From the NCBI GenBank assembly GCA_002900555.1, contig MUGD01000007.1:1-41527 (forward strand): 41,527 nucleotides of DNA. Reading direction: 5' to 3'. Both the position numbers and the translations under genes were made by a program. This stretch comes from Thermoplasmata archaeon M9B2D (GTDB lineage: Archaea; Thermoplasmatota; E2; DHVEG-1). The number at the start of each line of letters is the position of its first letter. Positions within the stretch are counted from its first letter, which is position 1. The notes beneath the pieces are model-generated. The model was not told the origin of the DNA. It worked only from the letters and a program-made list of their open reading frames with translations, and did no database searches. This document shows, piece by piece, positions 20,754 through 28,603 of the stretch.

Positions 20754-21713
20754 ATGGATAGAACAAAACTGCTTGCAGACATTAGAGAGGTTTTGGGGAC
20801 CGCAGGTTTTTCGGTATCAGACCCATATACGATTCGTCTCCCTGGTTTTGATTTAGTGGCACGACAAGATGATACGTTACTTATCATAAAAGTCTTATCA
20901 AATATTGATGCATTATCCGAAGAGGTGGCAAACGAACTACGTGCGCTTGCCTATCTGTTGAAGGCAACGCCATTGTTAATCGGGGAAAAAAACGGGATGA
21001 GCGTTCTTGAGGACGATGTAGTGTATTTCAGATTCGGTATCCAAACGGTGACACCGACGACATTGAAAAACCATGTTCTTGAGAGAATTCCCGTACTTGC
21101 CTATGCTGCCCCTGGTGGGTTATATGTTAACCTTGATCATGAAAAAATTCGACGCCTGCGTAAGGAGAGAAACATCTCCCTGGGGACATTTGCGTATCAT
21201 GTGCATGTCTCCCGTCGGACTGTACAGATGTATGAAGATGGAATGAGCGCACGTATCGATATAGCAGATCGGATTGAGGATATGTTCAGACAATCGGTGA
21301 CGTTGCCTATTGATTTACTCAAACCCCTAGTTGTTGAAAGCAAACGATTACCTTTCTATAAAAAAGAAAAGGAGGATATGAAGGACTTACAACGGGAGAT
21401 CTTTTCCTTGCTTCACAATATTGGCTATCGGATTATCCCCCTGGACCGTTGTCCCTTTGAGGCGTTAAGCAAAGAAAAAGAAAAAATTCTTTTGACTTGT
21501 GTTCAGGAATACAACAAAAAACTTGAAGAAAAAGCACATTTCATCAGTAGCATCTCTAAGATTATCGAGAAGCATGCTGTCGTCTTTACTGATAAGGAGG
21601 TCAATAAGAAAAACCTGCAAGGAACGCCAATCATAGGAAAGAAGGAATTAAAGAAAATCCGTGACCCTGAGGATGTTTTTACATTGATTCTGGAGAGAAT
21701 TACTACTGAATAA
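20754..21713 (+). CDS. Archaeal XRE-type transcriptional regulator (COG1395-like)
   Basis: 319 residues. The N-terminal part (about 1-110) has the look of a nuclease-like fold (FDLVARQDDTLLIIKVLSNI), seen in the archaeal COG1395 family. A classical helix-turn-helix of the XRE/Cro type follows (RLRKERNISLGTFAYHVHVS, then RRTVQMYEDG) at about 133-165. The C-terminal third, rich in Lys and Glu, is probably helical. The gene is divergent from tiaS with 47 nt between the starts, so one AT-rich region (about 20733-20742) may serve both. No binding site or ligand can be named. Confidence 0.83.
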   Translation: MDRTKLLADIREVLGTAGFSVSDPYTIRLPGFDLVARQDDTLLIIKVLSNIDALSEEVANELRALAYLLKATPLLIGEKNGMSVLEDDVVYFRFGIQTVTPTTLKNHVLERIPVLAYAAPGGLYVNLDHEKIRRLRKERNISLGTFAYHVHVSRRTVQMYEDGMSARIDIADRIEDMFRQSVTLPIDLLKPLVVESKRLPFYKKEKEDMKDLQREIFSLLHNIGYRIIPLDRCPFEALSKEKEKILLTCVQEYNKKLEEKAHFISSISKIIEKHAVVFTDKEVNKKNLQGTPIIGKKELKKIRDPEDVFTLILERITTE

Positions 21714-21734
21714 GCACGATTCACCTGACACAAA

Positions 21735-21746
21735 CTTTTATAAATA
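21735..21746 (+). promoter_or_regulatory. TATA box of the uL1-uL10-L12 operon
   Basis: cttttataaata lies about 75 nt upstream of the uL1 ATG. The predicted start of transcription is near 21765, which leaves a leader of about 50 nt that contains the hairpin at 21763-21801. Confidence 0.55.
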
Positions 21747-21762
21747 AGATTATTATTCCCGA

Positions 21763-21801
21763 GAACTACGTTACCCTATAGAGTAACAGAAAGCATAGTT
21801 C
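21763..21801 (+). promoter_or_regulatory. Candidate uL1 autoregulatory structure in the operon leader
   Basis: Two stems lie one inside the other. The outer stem is gaacta (21763-21768) with tagttc (21796-21801). The inner stem is gttac (21770-21774) with gtaac (21783-21787). They are separated by an asymmetric internal loop, 1 nt on the 5' side and 8 nt (agaaagca) on the 3' side. Two helices joined by an asymmetric loop is the general form of uL1 binding sites on 23S rRNA and on its own mRNA. The structure ends 14 nt before the uL1 ATG. Confidence 0.5.
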
Positions 21802-21815
21802 GTCGTTGATGTATT

Positions 21816-22460
21816 ATGGCAGATAGTAAAACAGTGGAAGCAGTTCAGAAAGCACTTGAGGAATCCAAGAAACTGGAACGGAAATTCAAACAATCGATAG
21901 ACGTGGTCATAAATCTGAAGAACATCGATATGAACGATGCAAAGAACCGTATCGAAGATGAAGTGATCCTTCCTCATGGTCGAGGGACCGAAGCCAAACT
22001 AGCGATTTTCGCTAGTGGTGATCTTGCTCTTAAATCAAAAAGCCATGTGGATTTATTGATAAAACCAGAAGAAATAGAGGAGCTTGCAAAAGATAAGAAA
22101 AAATTTAAAAAGATCGCAGATGAGTATGATTTTTTTATCGCAGAGGCACCATTAATGCCAACTATTGGTAAAACACTTGGTATTATTCTTGGTCCTCGGG
22201 GGAAAATGCCCAAACCAGTCCCCCCGACCATCGATATCACCGGTATAGCAAAAAATTTACGAAAAACCGTAAAAGTCCGCTCAAAGACCACAAAAACCAT
22301 CCATGCGACAGTCGGTCGTGAAGAGATGAACTCTGAACAAATCGCAGAGAACATTGATGCAATCCTAAAACGGGTTGAAGGAAAACTTGAACGAGGCAAA
22401 TTAAACATCGGCTCAGTGTATGTGAAGACAAGCATGGGGCCGCCAATGCGAATACTATAA
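21816..22460 (+). CDS. rpl1: Large-subunit ribosomal protein uL1
   Basis: 214 residues, normal for archaeal uL1. FKQSIDVVINLKNIDMNDAK near the N-terminus and GIILGPRGKMPKPVPP in the middle domain are the family signatures, and SVYVKTSMGPPMRIL closes the protein. uL1 forms the mobile stalk near the E site and, in archaea, represses its own operon by binding its mRNA. It is the first gene of the operon here; uL11, often upstream in archaea, is absent. uL10 follows after 12 nt. Confidence 0.96.
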   Translation: MADSKTVEAVQKALEESKKLERKFKQSIDVVINLKNIDMNDAKNRIEDEVILPHGRGTEAKLAIFASGDLALKSKSHVDLLIKPEEIEELAKDKKKFKKIADEYDFFIAEAPLMPTIGKTLGIILGPRGKMPKPVPPTIDITGIAKNLRKTVKVRSKTTKTIHATVGREEMNSEQIAENIDAILKRVEGKLERGKLNIGSVYVKTSMGPPMRIL

Positions 22461-22472
22461 AGGTGTCACGTT

Positions 22473-23354
22473 ATGGCGCATATCGCAGAATGGAAACATG
22501 GGGAGGTCTCGGAGATTGTATCTCTGATGACTGCCCATAAGATCATAGGCATCATTGATATCGGGGGCATTCCCGCTCCACAGCTTCAGAAGATGCGAGG
22601 CGGTATCAGGACTAAAGCACAAATCCGTGCTGCAAAAAACACCTTAATTCTCAAAGCTTTAGACGAAGCGGAGAAGCAGGTGAAGGGAATCAGCGCATTG
22701 AAAGATGAAGTACACGGTCAAGCAGCGGTGATTGCCACTGATGTGAACCCGTTTGCACTATTTAAGGAAATAAAAGCCACCCGAACCAACGCACCTGCAA
22801 AAGGTGGCGAAACCGCTTCCCAGGACATTGAGGTTCATGCTGGTGACACCCCTTTCAAACCAGGTCCGATTGTTGGGGAGCTTCAGAAGGCAGGGATTCC
22901 TGCTGCGATTTCAGAAGGAAAAGTCATCATTAAGAACGATAAAGTCCTTGTAGAAACCGGGCAGAAAATCTCGCGAGAGCTTGCCCAGATGCTCTCTCGC
23001 CTTGAAATTTTCCCAATTAAGCTTGGATTGAATTTACATGCCGTCTTTGAAAACGGCAGCATTTACCGACCGGATGTCCTTGATATCGATATGGACCGGT
23101 TCATGGGCCAGTTACGAACAGCATCCTTTACTGCATTAGGCCTGGCACTGGAGACGGGATGGGCAAACACCCAGACCATCCGCCCTCTGTTGACAAAGGC
23201 ATATCGGAGCGCATATACCCTTGCGATGGACAGAAACATCTATACCAAGGATACCATGAAGTCGCTTCTTGCCAAAGCCCATGCTTCGATGCTGTCTGTT
23301 TCATCGCAGGTTAAACCTGTTAGTACCAAGGGTGAAAACCCCCCAACATCATAG
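22473..23354 (+). CDS. rpl10: Large-subunit ribosomal protein uL10 (P0), without the acidic C-terminal tail
   Basis: 293 residues. The rRNA-binding domain (IIGIIDIGGIPAPQLQKMRG, KNTLILKALDE) and the inserted domain with FKPGPIVGELQKAGIPAAI and KVIIKNDKVLVETGQKIS are clear. The C-terminal part gives helices that hold L12 dimers (TIRPLLTKAYRSAYTLAMDR and the segment after it). Archaeal uL10 usually continues to about 330-340 residues with an acidic tail ending like the L12 tail (GLxxLF). This protein ends in PVSTKGENPPTS and has no such tail. The AGGAGG site of the L12 gene begins inside the uL10 stop codon, leaving no room for a lost exon. Confidence 0.95.
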   Translation: MAHIAEWKHGEVSEIVSLMTAHKIIGIIDIGGIPAPQLQKMRGGIRTKAQIRAAKNTLILKALDEAEKQVKGISALKDEVHGQAAVIATDVNPFALFKEIKATRTNAPAKGGETASQDIEVHAGDTPFKPGPIVGELQKAGIPAAISEGKVIIKNDKVLVETGQKISRELAQMLSRLEIFPIKLGLNLHAVFENGSIYRPDVLDIDMDRFMGQLRTASFTALGLALETGWANTQTIRPLLTKAYRSAYTLAMDRNIYTKDTMKSLLAKAHASMLSVSSQVKPVSTKGENPPTS

Positions 23355-23366
23355 GAGGAACAAGCT

Positions 23367-23672
23367 ATGGAATATGTATATAGTGCGATGCTTCTGCATT
23401 CCGCAGGACAACCAATTAACGAAGAGAATGTCAAGAAGGTTCTCACTGCCGCTGGTGTAAAAACTGATGCCGCACGAGTAAAAGCGTTAGTGGCTTCCCT
23501 TGAAGGCGTTAATATTGAAGAGGCTATAAAATCAGCCACCGCCATGCCAGTTGCAGCAGCGCCTGCAGCAGCCGCCGCACCTGCCGAAAAGAAAGAGAAA
23601 AAGAAGGAAGAAAAGAAAGAAGAAGTTTCTCAAGACGAAGCAGCAGCTGGACTTAGCGCCTTATTTGACTAA
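23367..23672 (+). CDS. rpl12: Ribosomal stalk protein L12 (archaeal P1)
   Basis: 101 residues. The N-terminal dimerisation domain is [20 protein letters not shown] onward. An Ala-rich hinge (about 62-72) and a charged Lys/Glu stretch follow, ending in the factor-binding tail [10 protein letters not shown]. Several dimers bind uL10 and recruit EF-1A and EF-2. AGGAGG at 23353-23358, 8 nt before the ATG, fixes the start. It is the last gene of the operon, and a hairpin terminator follows the stop within 10 nt. Confidence 0.96.
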   Translation: MEYVYSAMLLHSAGQPINEENVKKVLTAAGVKTDAARVKALVASLEGVNIEEAIKSATAMPVAAAPAAAAAPAEKKEKKKEEKKEEVSQDEAAAGLSALFD

Positions 23673-23677
23673 AAAGC

Positions 23678-23714
23678 AGAGGTTGTCATCACACAACCCT
23701 CTTCCTTTTGTTTT
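23678..23714 (+). terminator. Terminator of the uL1-uL10-L12 operon
   Basis: agaggttgt (23678-23686) pairs with acaaccctct (23693-23702) with one bulged C. It is followed by the T-rich tccttttgtttt. The hairpin begins 5 nt after the L12 stop. Confidence 0.6.
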
Positions 23715-23796
23715 ACATTTGTAGAATAACAATATATTTCACCTTCTTTTAATAAAGGAATTTAGCTCATTGTCGGCATCAAAAAAACATTGAAGG

Positions 23797-23887
23797 TGGG
23801 GGACGGGATGCATTGGATGGGAGGAATATGCCTTTAGTGGAAAGCAGATGCCTAAAGCAGCCTCCCCGATTTTTACATTGTCCCCCA
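23797..23887. ncRNA. Candidate structured RNA in the gap after L12 (strand not settled)
   Basis: Three nested perfect stems occur. tgggggac (23797-23804) pairs with gtccccca (23880-23887), gggagg (23819-23824) with cctccc (23861-23866), and ctttag (23832-23837) with ctaaag (23852-23857). The element is G+C rich within an A+T rich, gene-free stretch (23715-24073). On the minus strand a TATA-like tatttat lies about 25 nt before the structure and ttttttt (23783-23789 complement) follows it, so I favour the minus strand. A plus-strand TATA-like ttttaataaa at about 23750 is also possible. It does not match tRNA, RNase P, SRP, TPP-riboswitch or simple H/ACA patterns that I can recall. The rest of the gap shows nothing else. 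Confidence 0.45.
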
Positions 23888-24073
23888 AAAACAAATAAAT
23901 TTGCAAAATAAATACTTTTCCCAAGGAAATTATGGGTAGCAGAACCTAGGTTCATAGTGTCTCCATAAATACCGTTCCATTTGATAGAAGGAATAATGCT
24001 TTTCCCGTATATTGGAATTATACGTTTTTAAAATATGCTATGTAATTCTAAAAAAAAAGAAGGGGAGGGTGGT

Positions 24074-25111
24074 TTACCCTAGAAGGAAGAATAACAGCAG
24101 GAATTTTGGTGTGTAGTTTGCTGAAGCTGTTACGCCTTCGTCGCAGGTGACTGTGACGGTTATGGTTGGTTTTCCAAAGCCAATGATCATGGTTTTTGCG
24201 GTTCCTATTCCTCCTTCTTTTGCGATGGTTCCCACGGTGACTTCTTTTGTTCCACCGGATGGTGAGATGATAAGGCCACCAGTGATGGTAAATGTTGCGA
24301 CACAGTTGGTTGCATTTGCGTCACCGGAGTTTGTGATTGTCGCGGTCGCTCCAAGTCCACCAGCGATGCTGACTGAAAGTTCAGGTTGTACTGCGCCAGC
24401 GAGTTCAACGGTGTAGGTGTATTGTGTCCAGGTTGTCGGTGGTTCAACGTACGGCTCTGGGGTGATGATTACGAAATCTCCGGGAGCGTTGGTCTTTGTG
24501 GAGACACCGACTTGGAATCGGTCTCGTTCATATTGCGCGGACCCGGTTTTCGCCCAGAGGGAGATTTCGACGGTTCCTGGTTCGACTTCACTTATTGCGA
24601 CATCATCGATACCCAGCCAAAATGAGTCATGGTTCACGCAATGGATTGCGACGTAGAACTCGTACTCACCACTGGTCAATGCCGGAGTGATCATCCAATC
24701 GTCGTTGGCGGGATCTACAGGGACGGCATCAAAACAGGCTGCGTATTTTTCTCCTGAATGTGCAGTGTCCGTAAGTGGTGGGATGGTCTGGGATGGGACA
24801 AAGATGATATAGGAACCGACATAGTATTCATTTGGAAATTCGGTTGTCTCAAACCCCCAGGTTTCTTGTCCGTCGCCATCGTATTGTGTCCATGGTGGGA
24901 AATCTAGGGTGAAATCATCGTAGCTTTCAAAATCATCCTCAAACAATGCTGAAAACCCAAGATTTCTCGGTTGTTGTTCTGAGCTTATGTTTATGTCTGT
25001 GGTCGTAGTAAATAGTTTTGTATTTACTGTTGCTGCCCCTGGCATAATAAATGCAAGGGTAATTGCAAAGACGACTGCTGCCTTTAATAAAATATGCGCT
25101 TTTTTTTCCAT
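24074..25111 (-). CDS. Secreted protein with choice-of-anchor-J / cleaved-adhesin-like domain
   Basis: 345 residues from ATG 25111, which has aggggg 6 nt upstream; the longer frame to 25204 has no such site. Residues 1-30 are a signal peptide (basic start, then AAVVFAITLAFIMPGAA). Residues 57-240 carry the parts of the jelly-roll domain found with gingipains: FEDDFESYDD, PPWTQYDGDGQETWGF, NDDWMITPAL, HDSFWLGIDDVAI, VEISLWAKTG and RDRFQVGVSTKTNAPGDF. However, the HDSFWLGIDDVAI block (149-178) comes before the ISLWAKT...TYTVELAG block (179-239), the reverse of the usual order. A C-terminal beta domain (about 243-335) and a hydrophobic end FLLLFFLLG follow, perhaps an anchor. Probably a partner of the upstream C25 peptidase. 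Confidence 0.7.
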   Translation of the reverse strand: MEKKAHILLKAAVVFAITLAFIMPGAATVNTKLFTTTTDINISSEQQPRNLGFSALFEDDFESYDDFTLDFPPWTQYDGDGQETWGFETTEFPNEYYVGSYIIFVPSQTIPPLTDTAHSGEKYAACFDAVPVDPANDDWMITPALTSGEYEFYVAIHCVNHDSFWLGIDDVAISEVEPGTVEISLWAKTGSAQYERDRFQVGVSTKTNAPGDFVIITPEPYVEPPTTWTQYTYTVELAGAVQPELSVSIAGGLGATATITNSGDANATNCVATFTITGGLIISPSGGTKEVTVGTIAKEGGIGTAKTMIIGFGKPTITVTVTCDEGVTASANYTPKFLLLFFLLG

Positions 25112-25473
25112 ATGTTTCCCCCTATAACTAGTAGGTTCTAAAGAATAATTATTGAGTATACGGTATTTAAACATTGTGATAAGATAAAAATCCATCCTTA
25201 ACACCGTTAAAACAAATACCGATTTTCTCCTACAAGGAACACTAGCTTTTCCTAAAAATTCAAGATGATATCTTGTGTAAATAAAAACAATCGCAGGAGT
25301 GATAATTCCAATACTAAATTCACTAAATTCAATGGATAATTCCCTTATGTGTGTTTTTTTGTGTTGGCAGCACGACGTTATTTAACATAGAAAAAAACGT
25401 TGTAAGATACCCTGGTGCCTGGTCTTGTACTAAAGAGCAATCGAGATGCATCAACAAGGGTTATGGCTGGTTG
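25112..25473 (-). other. Gene-free stretch with the promoter of the adhesin-like gene
   Basis: About 360 nt with no convincing gene. A TATA-like gtttaaatacc (25162-25172, minus strand) would start a transcript near 25141, giving a leader of about 30 nt before ATG 25111. I see no clear terminator or repeat in the remainder. Confidence 0.4.
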
Positions 25474-27318
25474 TTACGGGTAGCCGCCTACTCGCAGGCT
25501 TGGGTCTCCAAGTAATATGAACTCCTCAATGGTGAAATAATCTGGGCCAACATTTTGAATATAGGCATACTGTGAAGCAGTCAGCATCTGACCGACGGTG
25601 ATGTCGTTTTCATAGGAATCAAAAAAATGGACATCTAGATATCCTGCTCCTCCATACACTCCATTAGCATCAACCCGGGTATATGCGGTCCTCGTTGCCC
25701 CAATCGTTGCAATGGCCCCACCACTTTCTTTGGCAAGAAAACTCCAGGCAAAACATTGATAGAAATCCAAAGGATTCGACGATAGACCAAAGACTCGTGC
25801 AAGGAGATTTACCATCCGTGGATAATAATTTTGTAGGTCCGTGATATTAAAATCAAGCTTTGCAGTCAGGCATGCGTCAAAGAAGATTATTGGAAGTTTA
25901 TCTCCATTCGTTATACCTTTTATAAACGGCATATAATAATAAATCATATACCTTGTTATTGCATTTGGTCGAAACGTTCCCCAGCCATGTTCAAACCCAT
26001 GTCCTGCGTAGCTGACGAACCCTGCGCCTTTTGTAATCGCCTGATTAAATGTAGCTGGATTGAGTGTATATTTCGAGGTCCATAAATATATCTGGTTAAA
26101 ATCAGGGAGGGTTTGGCCTACCTTGATATTCGTAATTTCCCCCTCAAAGACAAAGGGCTGTGCTCCGTAGCTTACCGGGAAGGTATCTCCACCTGCCAGA
26201 ATGAGGCGTTTGAACCAGATTTGATTATAGGTTTCCTTTTCATAGGTGATGATTTTGTTCATGATTGTTGTTACTTCTGTTTCGTCTGCACAAGCAAGTC
26301 TGCCGATATGCACATCCGCGTACAAATCAACGCCATCCAGGTCATTGCCATCATGATCGATTTCACCGAATCGATTATTACCGTTTGAATCCCAAGAACA
26401 AAAATCTCCATAAGCATCATAGATGTCCGCATAATAGAGGTCAGAAAGAAGGTCCCGTTCCCACCAGGAGGCATACGTGAATCGAATCGGTAGTTTCTTC
26501 ATATCACCGACGAGCAGGACATAGTGGGTGTCCCAAGTCTCCACTGCATATTTGATAAAGTATTTGATCTGTTCCGGGTGGTCTCGTCCAAAATATGTGC
26601 TATATATGTCTTCAAGGGTGACGACGGTCGTTAGAAGGTTATAGGCGTTCTTATGGTCGACAAGTGGCTGAAGCATCTCAGAAAATTCTTCTGGGGTAAT
26701 AATCACCAACGGATATGTGTCAGTTGCTGTCAATGCAGGTGTTGCGACATCCGCGGTAATACGAATGCTAAAATGAGGAGCATACAGGATGAGTTGCGTG
26801 GCAGGGCTATACCGTACTGGTGTGATTCGTACGGTGACAAAGAGAGTGTGATCGTTTTGCTTGTTTACTCCTGCTCCTGAAATAACCGTATACCATGTTG
26901 TTGGATAGGGTTCTGCACTGGCATAGACTGTTTCATTCCTGCTGCCGTCGAGTGGGACGATTTGATTATCGATTTTATGTTTCGACGGGACTGGTCGTAT
27001 GTGTTTTTCTAAGTACTTGGTCTGAATCGAGAATGGTTGAACGTCTACGGAAAGGATTTTAGTACCAAGTGGGAACTCAAAGGTTTTGGAGAACGTCGGG
27101 AGCATTGGGCATCCTTCCTCTGTTGTGACTCCAGTTGACTCGATGATTATTTCATTAAAATTATTGGTTTCTGAAAGAAGCGGTTCTGAAAAATCTATAT
27201 CACATTGCAGAGTGTGTGTGGTTCTGGTCTCTGGTTGAGCAAAGCTTGGTATGGTACTCAGCAGAAATAAAGTACATATTCCAGCTATGATGATTTTTAC
27301 TTTCAATGTCGTCTTCAT
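25474..27318 (-). CDS. Secreted gingipain-type cysteine peptidase (family C25)
   Basis: 614 residues from ATG 27318, which has aagggga about 6 nt upstream. Residues 1-27 are a signal peptide. A propeptide-like beta region (about 30-200) precedes the caspase-like C25 catalytic domain (about 203-614). The catalytic His is H440 in SYAGHGFEHGWG and the Cys is C483 in FFDACLTAKLD. A likely calcium-binding loop, DSNGNNRFGEIDHDGND, is at 310-326, and DLYADVHIGRLAC follows it. The protein ends with LLGDPSLRVGG, typical of the end of the C25 domain, and has no C-terminal adhesin or anchor. The next gene encodes a separate adhesin-like protein. Such peptidases degrade extracellular protein, and C25 peptidases have been reported in MBG-D sediment archaea. 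Substrate preference is not visible. Confidence 0.88.
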   Translation of the reverse strand: MKTTLKVKIIIAGICTLFLLSTIPSFAQPETRTTHTLQCDIDFSEPLLSETNNFNEIIIESTGVTTEEGCPMLPTFSKTFEFPLGTKILSVDVQPFSIQTKYLEKHIRPVPSKHKIDNQIVPLDGSRNETVYASAEPYPTTWYTVISGAGVNKQNDHTLFVTVRITPVRYSPATQLILYAPHFSIRITADVATPALTATDTYPLVIITPEEFSEMLQPLVDHKNAYNLLTTVVTLEDIYSTYFGRDHPEQIKYFIKYAVETWDTHYVLLVGDMKKLPIRFTYASWWERDLLSDLYYADIYDAYGDFCSWDSNGNNRFGEIDHDGNDLDGVDLYADVHIGRLACADETEVTTIMNKIITYEKETYNQIWFKRLILAGGDTFPVSYGAQPFVFEGEITNIKVGQTLPDFNQIYLWTSKYTLNPATFNQAITKGAGFVSYAGHGFEHGWGTFRPNAITRYMIYYYMPFIKGITNGDKLPIIFFDACLTAKLDFNITDLQNYYPRMVNLLARVFGLSSNPLDFYQCFAWSFLAKESGGAIATIGATRTAYTRVDANGVYGGAGYLDVHFFDSYENDITVGQMLTASQYAYIQNVGPDYFTIEEFILLGDPSLRVGGYP

Positions 27319-27475
27319 ATTGTATCCCCTTGAAAACCTCAAATCATGTTCCCCTATATTAATGTTGATTCTGCTTTCAATAATAGACCGCTATATTATT
27401 TAAATTTTTTTATAAAAAATACCGTAAACATTTCTACTATTTTCTCCCTAATAAATCAGGTATTGCTTAAGAGAG

Positions 27476-27492
27476 AATTTAAATATTAAAAG
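27476..27492 (+). promoter_or_regulatory. TATA box of the uS12-uS7-EF-2 operon
   Basis: gaatttaaatattaaaa is centred about 50 nt before the uS12 ATG. Transcription would start near 27510. The site aggtgt at 27525-27530 is the ribosome binding site. Confidence 0.5.
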
Positions 27493-27533
27493 CTGTATAC
27501 TGCCTCACTTCTACCAGATAAAATAGGTGTACT

Positions 27534-27965
27534 ATGGGTAAAGGAATAAACGCGGCACGCCAACTGAAAAAAGCACGAAAAAACCAATTGTGGAACGATC
27601 GGCATTTCAAAAAACGAATCCTGCATTTAAAAGAAAAATCAGATCCACTCGGAGGTGTTCCTCAAGCACGAGGCATCGTCATCGAAAAAGTTGGTATCGA
27701 AGCAAAACAGCCGAACTCAGCAATCAGAAAATGCGTAAAAATCCAGCTTATCAAAAACGGACGACAGATCACCGCATTTGCCCCAGGAAACCACGCTATC
27801 GGATTTATTGATGAACACGATGAAGTCGTTGTCGAAGGAATAGGCGGAAGGATGGGCCGTAGTTACGGCGATATCCCCGGAGTCCGTTTTAAAGTCATTA
27901 AGGTAAATGACGTGTCCTTAGATCAATTAGTTAAAGGAAAAATTGAAAAACCAATGAGACGATAA
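27534..27965 (+). CDS. rps12: Small-subunit ribosomal protein uS12
   Basis: 143 residues, archaeal length (bacterial S12 is about 124). [20 protein letters not shown] and [20 protein letters not shown] are the decoding-centre loops, and [20 protein letters not shown] follows. The protein sits at the decoding site and affects accuracy. It is the first gene of the str-like operon; uS7 begins 2 nt after the stop. Confidence 0.97.
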   Translation: MGKGINAARQLKKARKNQLWNDRHFKKRILHLKEKSDPLGGVPQARGIVIEKVGIEAKQPNSAIRKCVKIQLIKNGRQITAFAPGNHAIGFIDEHDEVVVEGIGGRMGRSYGDIPGVRFKVIKVNDVSLDQLVKGKIEKPMRR

Positions 27966-27967
27966 AT

Positions 27968-28561
27968 ATGACTGAAAAAAAAACTTCTCAGCCCAGCAGT
28001 TCTTTTTTCCCGATGTTTGAAAAATATGACATCAGCTCAGTAAAAATCGAAGATCAAGGGCTACAGCGGTACATCAACCTCGAAAGCAAGGATTTCTTCC
28101 TCGGAGCACCACATGCAAATAAGATGTTTGGAAAATCAAACCTTTCCATCATCGAACGACTCATTAATATTCTCATGAAAAGCGAGATGTATACCGGGCA
28201 GAAGACCAAAGCATATAAGGCCGTCCGCATGGCATTTGAACTCATAGACAAAAGAACAAAGACAAACCCTGTACAAGTCCTTGTTGATGCATTGCAGAAC
28301 GCTGCACCAAAAGAAGAAACAACACGATTGCGGTTTGGTGGTATCATGGTTCCAAAAGCCGTGGATATTTCACCACAGAGAAGATTAGACATCGCTCTTC
28401 GCAACATCTGCACCGGTGCGTTGACAGCTAGTCATAAGAACAAGAAAAGAATCGAGGCATGTCTTGCCGATGAGCTCCTCAAAGCTAGCAAGAATGATCC
28501 TGCATCTTTTGCGGTGGCAAAGAAAAATGATCTTGAGCGGGTAGCCAAAGCAGCTCGATAA
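27968..28561 (+). CDS. rps7: Small-subunit ribosomal protein uS7
   Basis: 197 residues, normal for archaeal uS7. FGKSNLSIIERLINILMKSE, KTNPVQVLVDALQNAAPKEE and GIMVPKAVDISPQRRLDIAL are the conserved blocks. uS7 nucleates assembly of the 30S head. It is translationally coupled to uS12 (2-nt gap), and EF-2 follows after 42 nt. Confidence 0.97.
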   Translation: MTEKKTSQPSSSFFPMFEKYDISSVKIEDQGLQRYINLESKDFFLGAPHANKMFGKSNLSIIERLINILMKSEMYTGQKTKAYKAVRMAFELIDKRTKTNPVQVLVDALQNAAPKEETTRLRFGGIMVPKAVDISPQRRLDIALRNICTGALTASHKNKKRIEACLADELLKASKNDPASFAVAKKNDLERVAKAAR

Positions 28562-28603
28562 TAAAAAAAGAAAGAAATATGGATTTTTGAAGGTGTATAA
28601 CGT

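Noticed and set aside
23797..23887. The folded element as an H/ACA guide RNA
   Set aside because: Plus-strand ACA follows the basal stem, but the would-be pocket strands are 13-14 nt, too long for the usual spacing, and no kink-turn signature is seen.
23739..23924. A 61-codon minus-strand frame over the folded element after L12
   Set aside because: The nested perfect stems explain the base composition better than coding does, and there is no ribosome binding site at its start.
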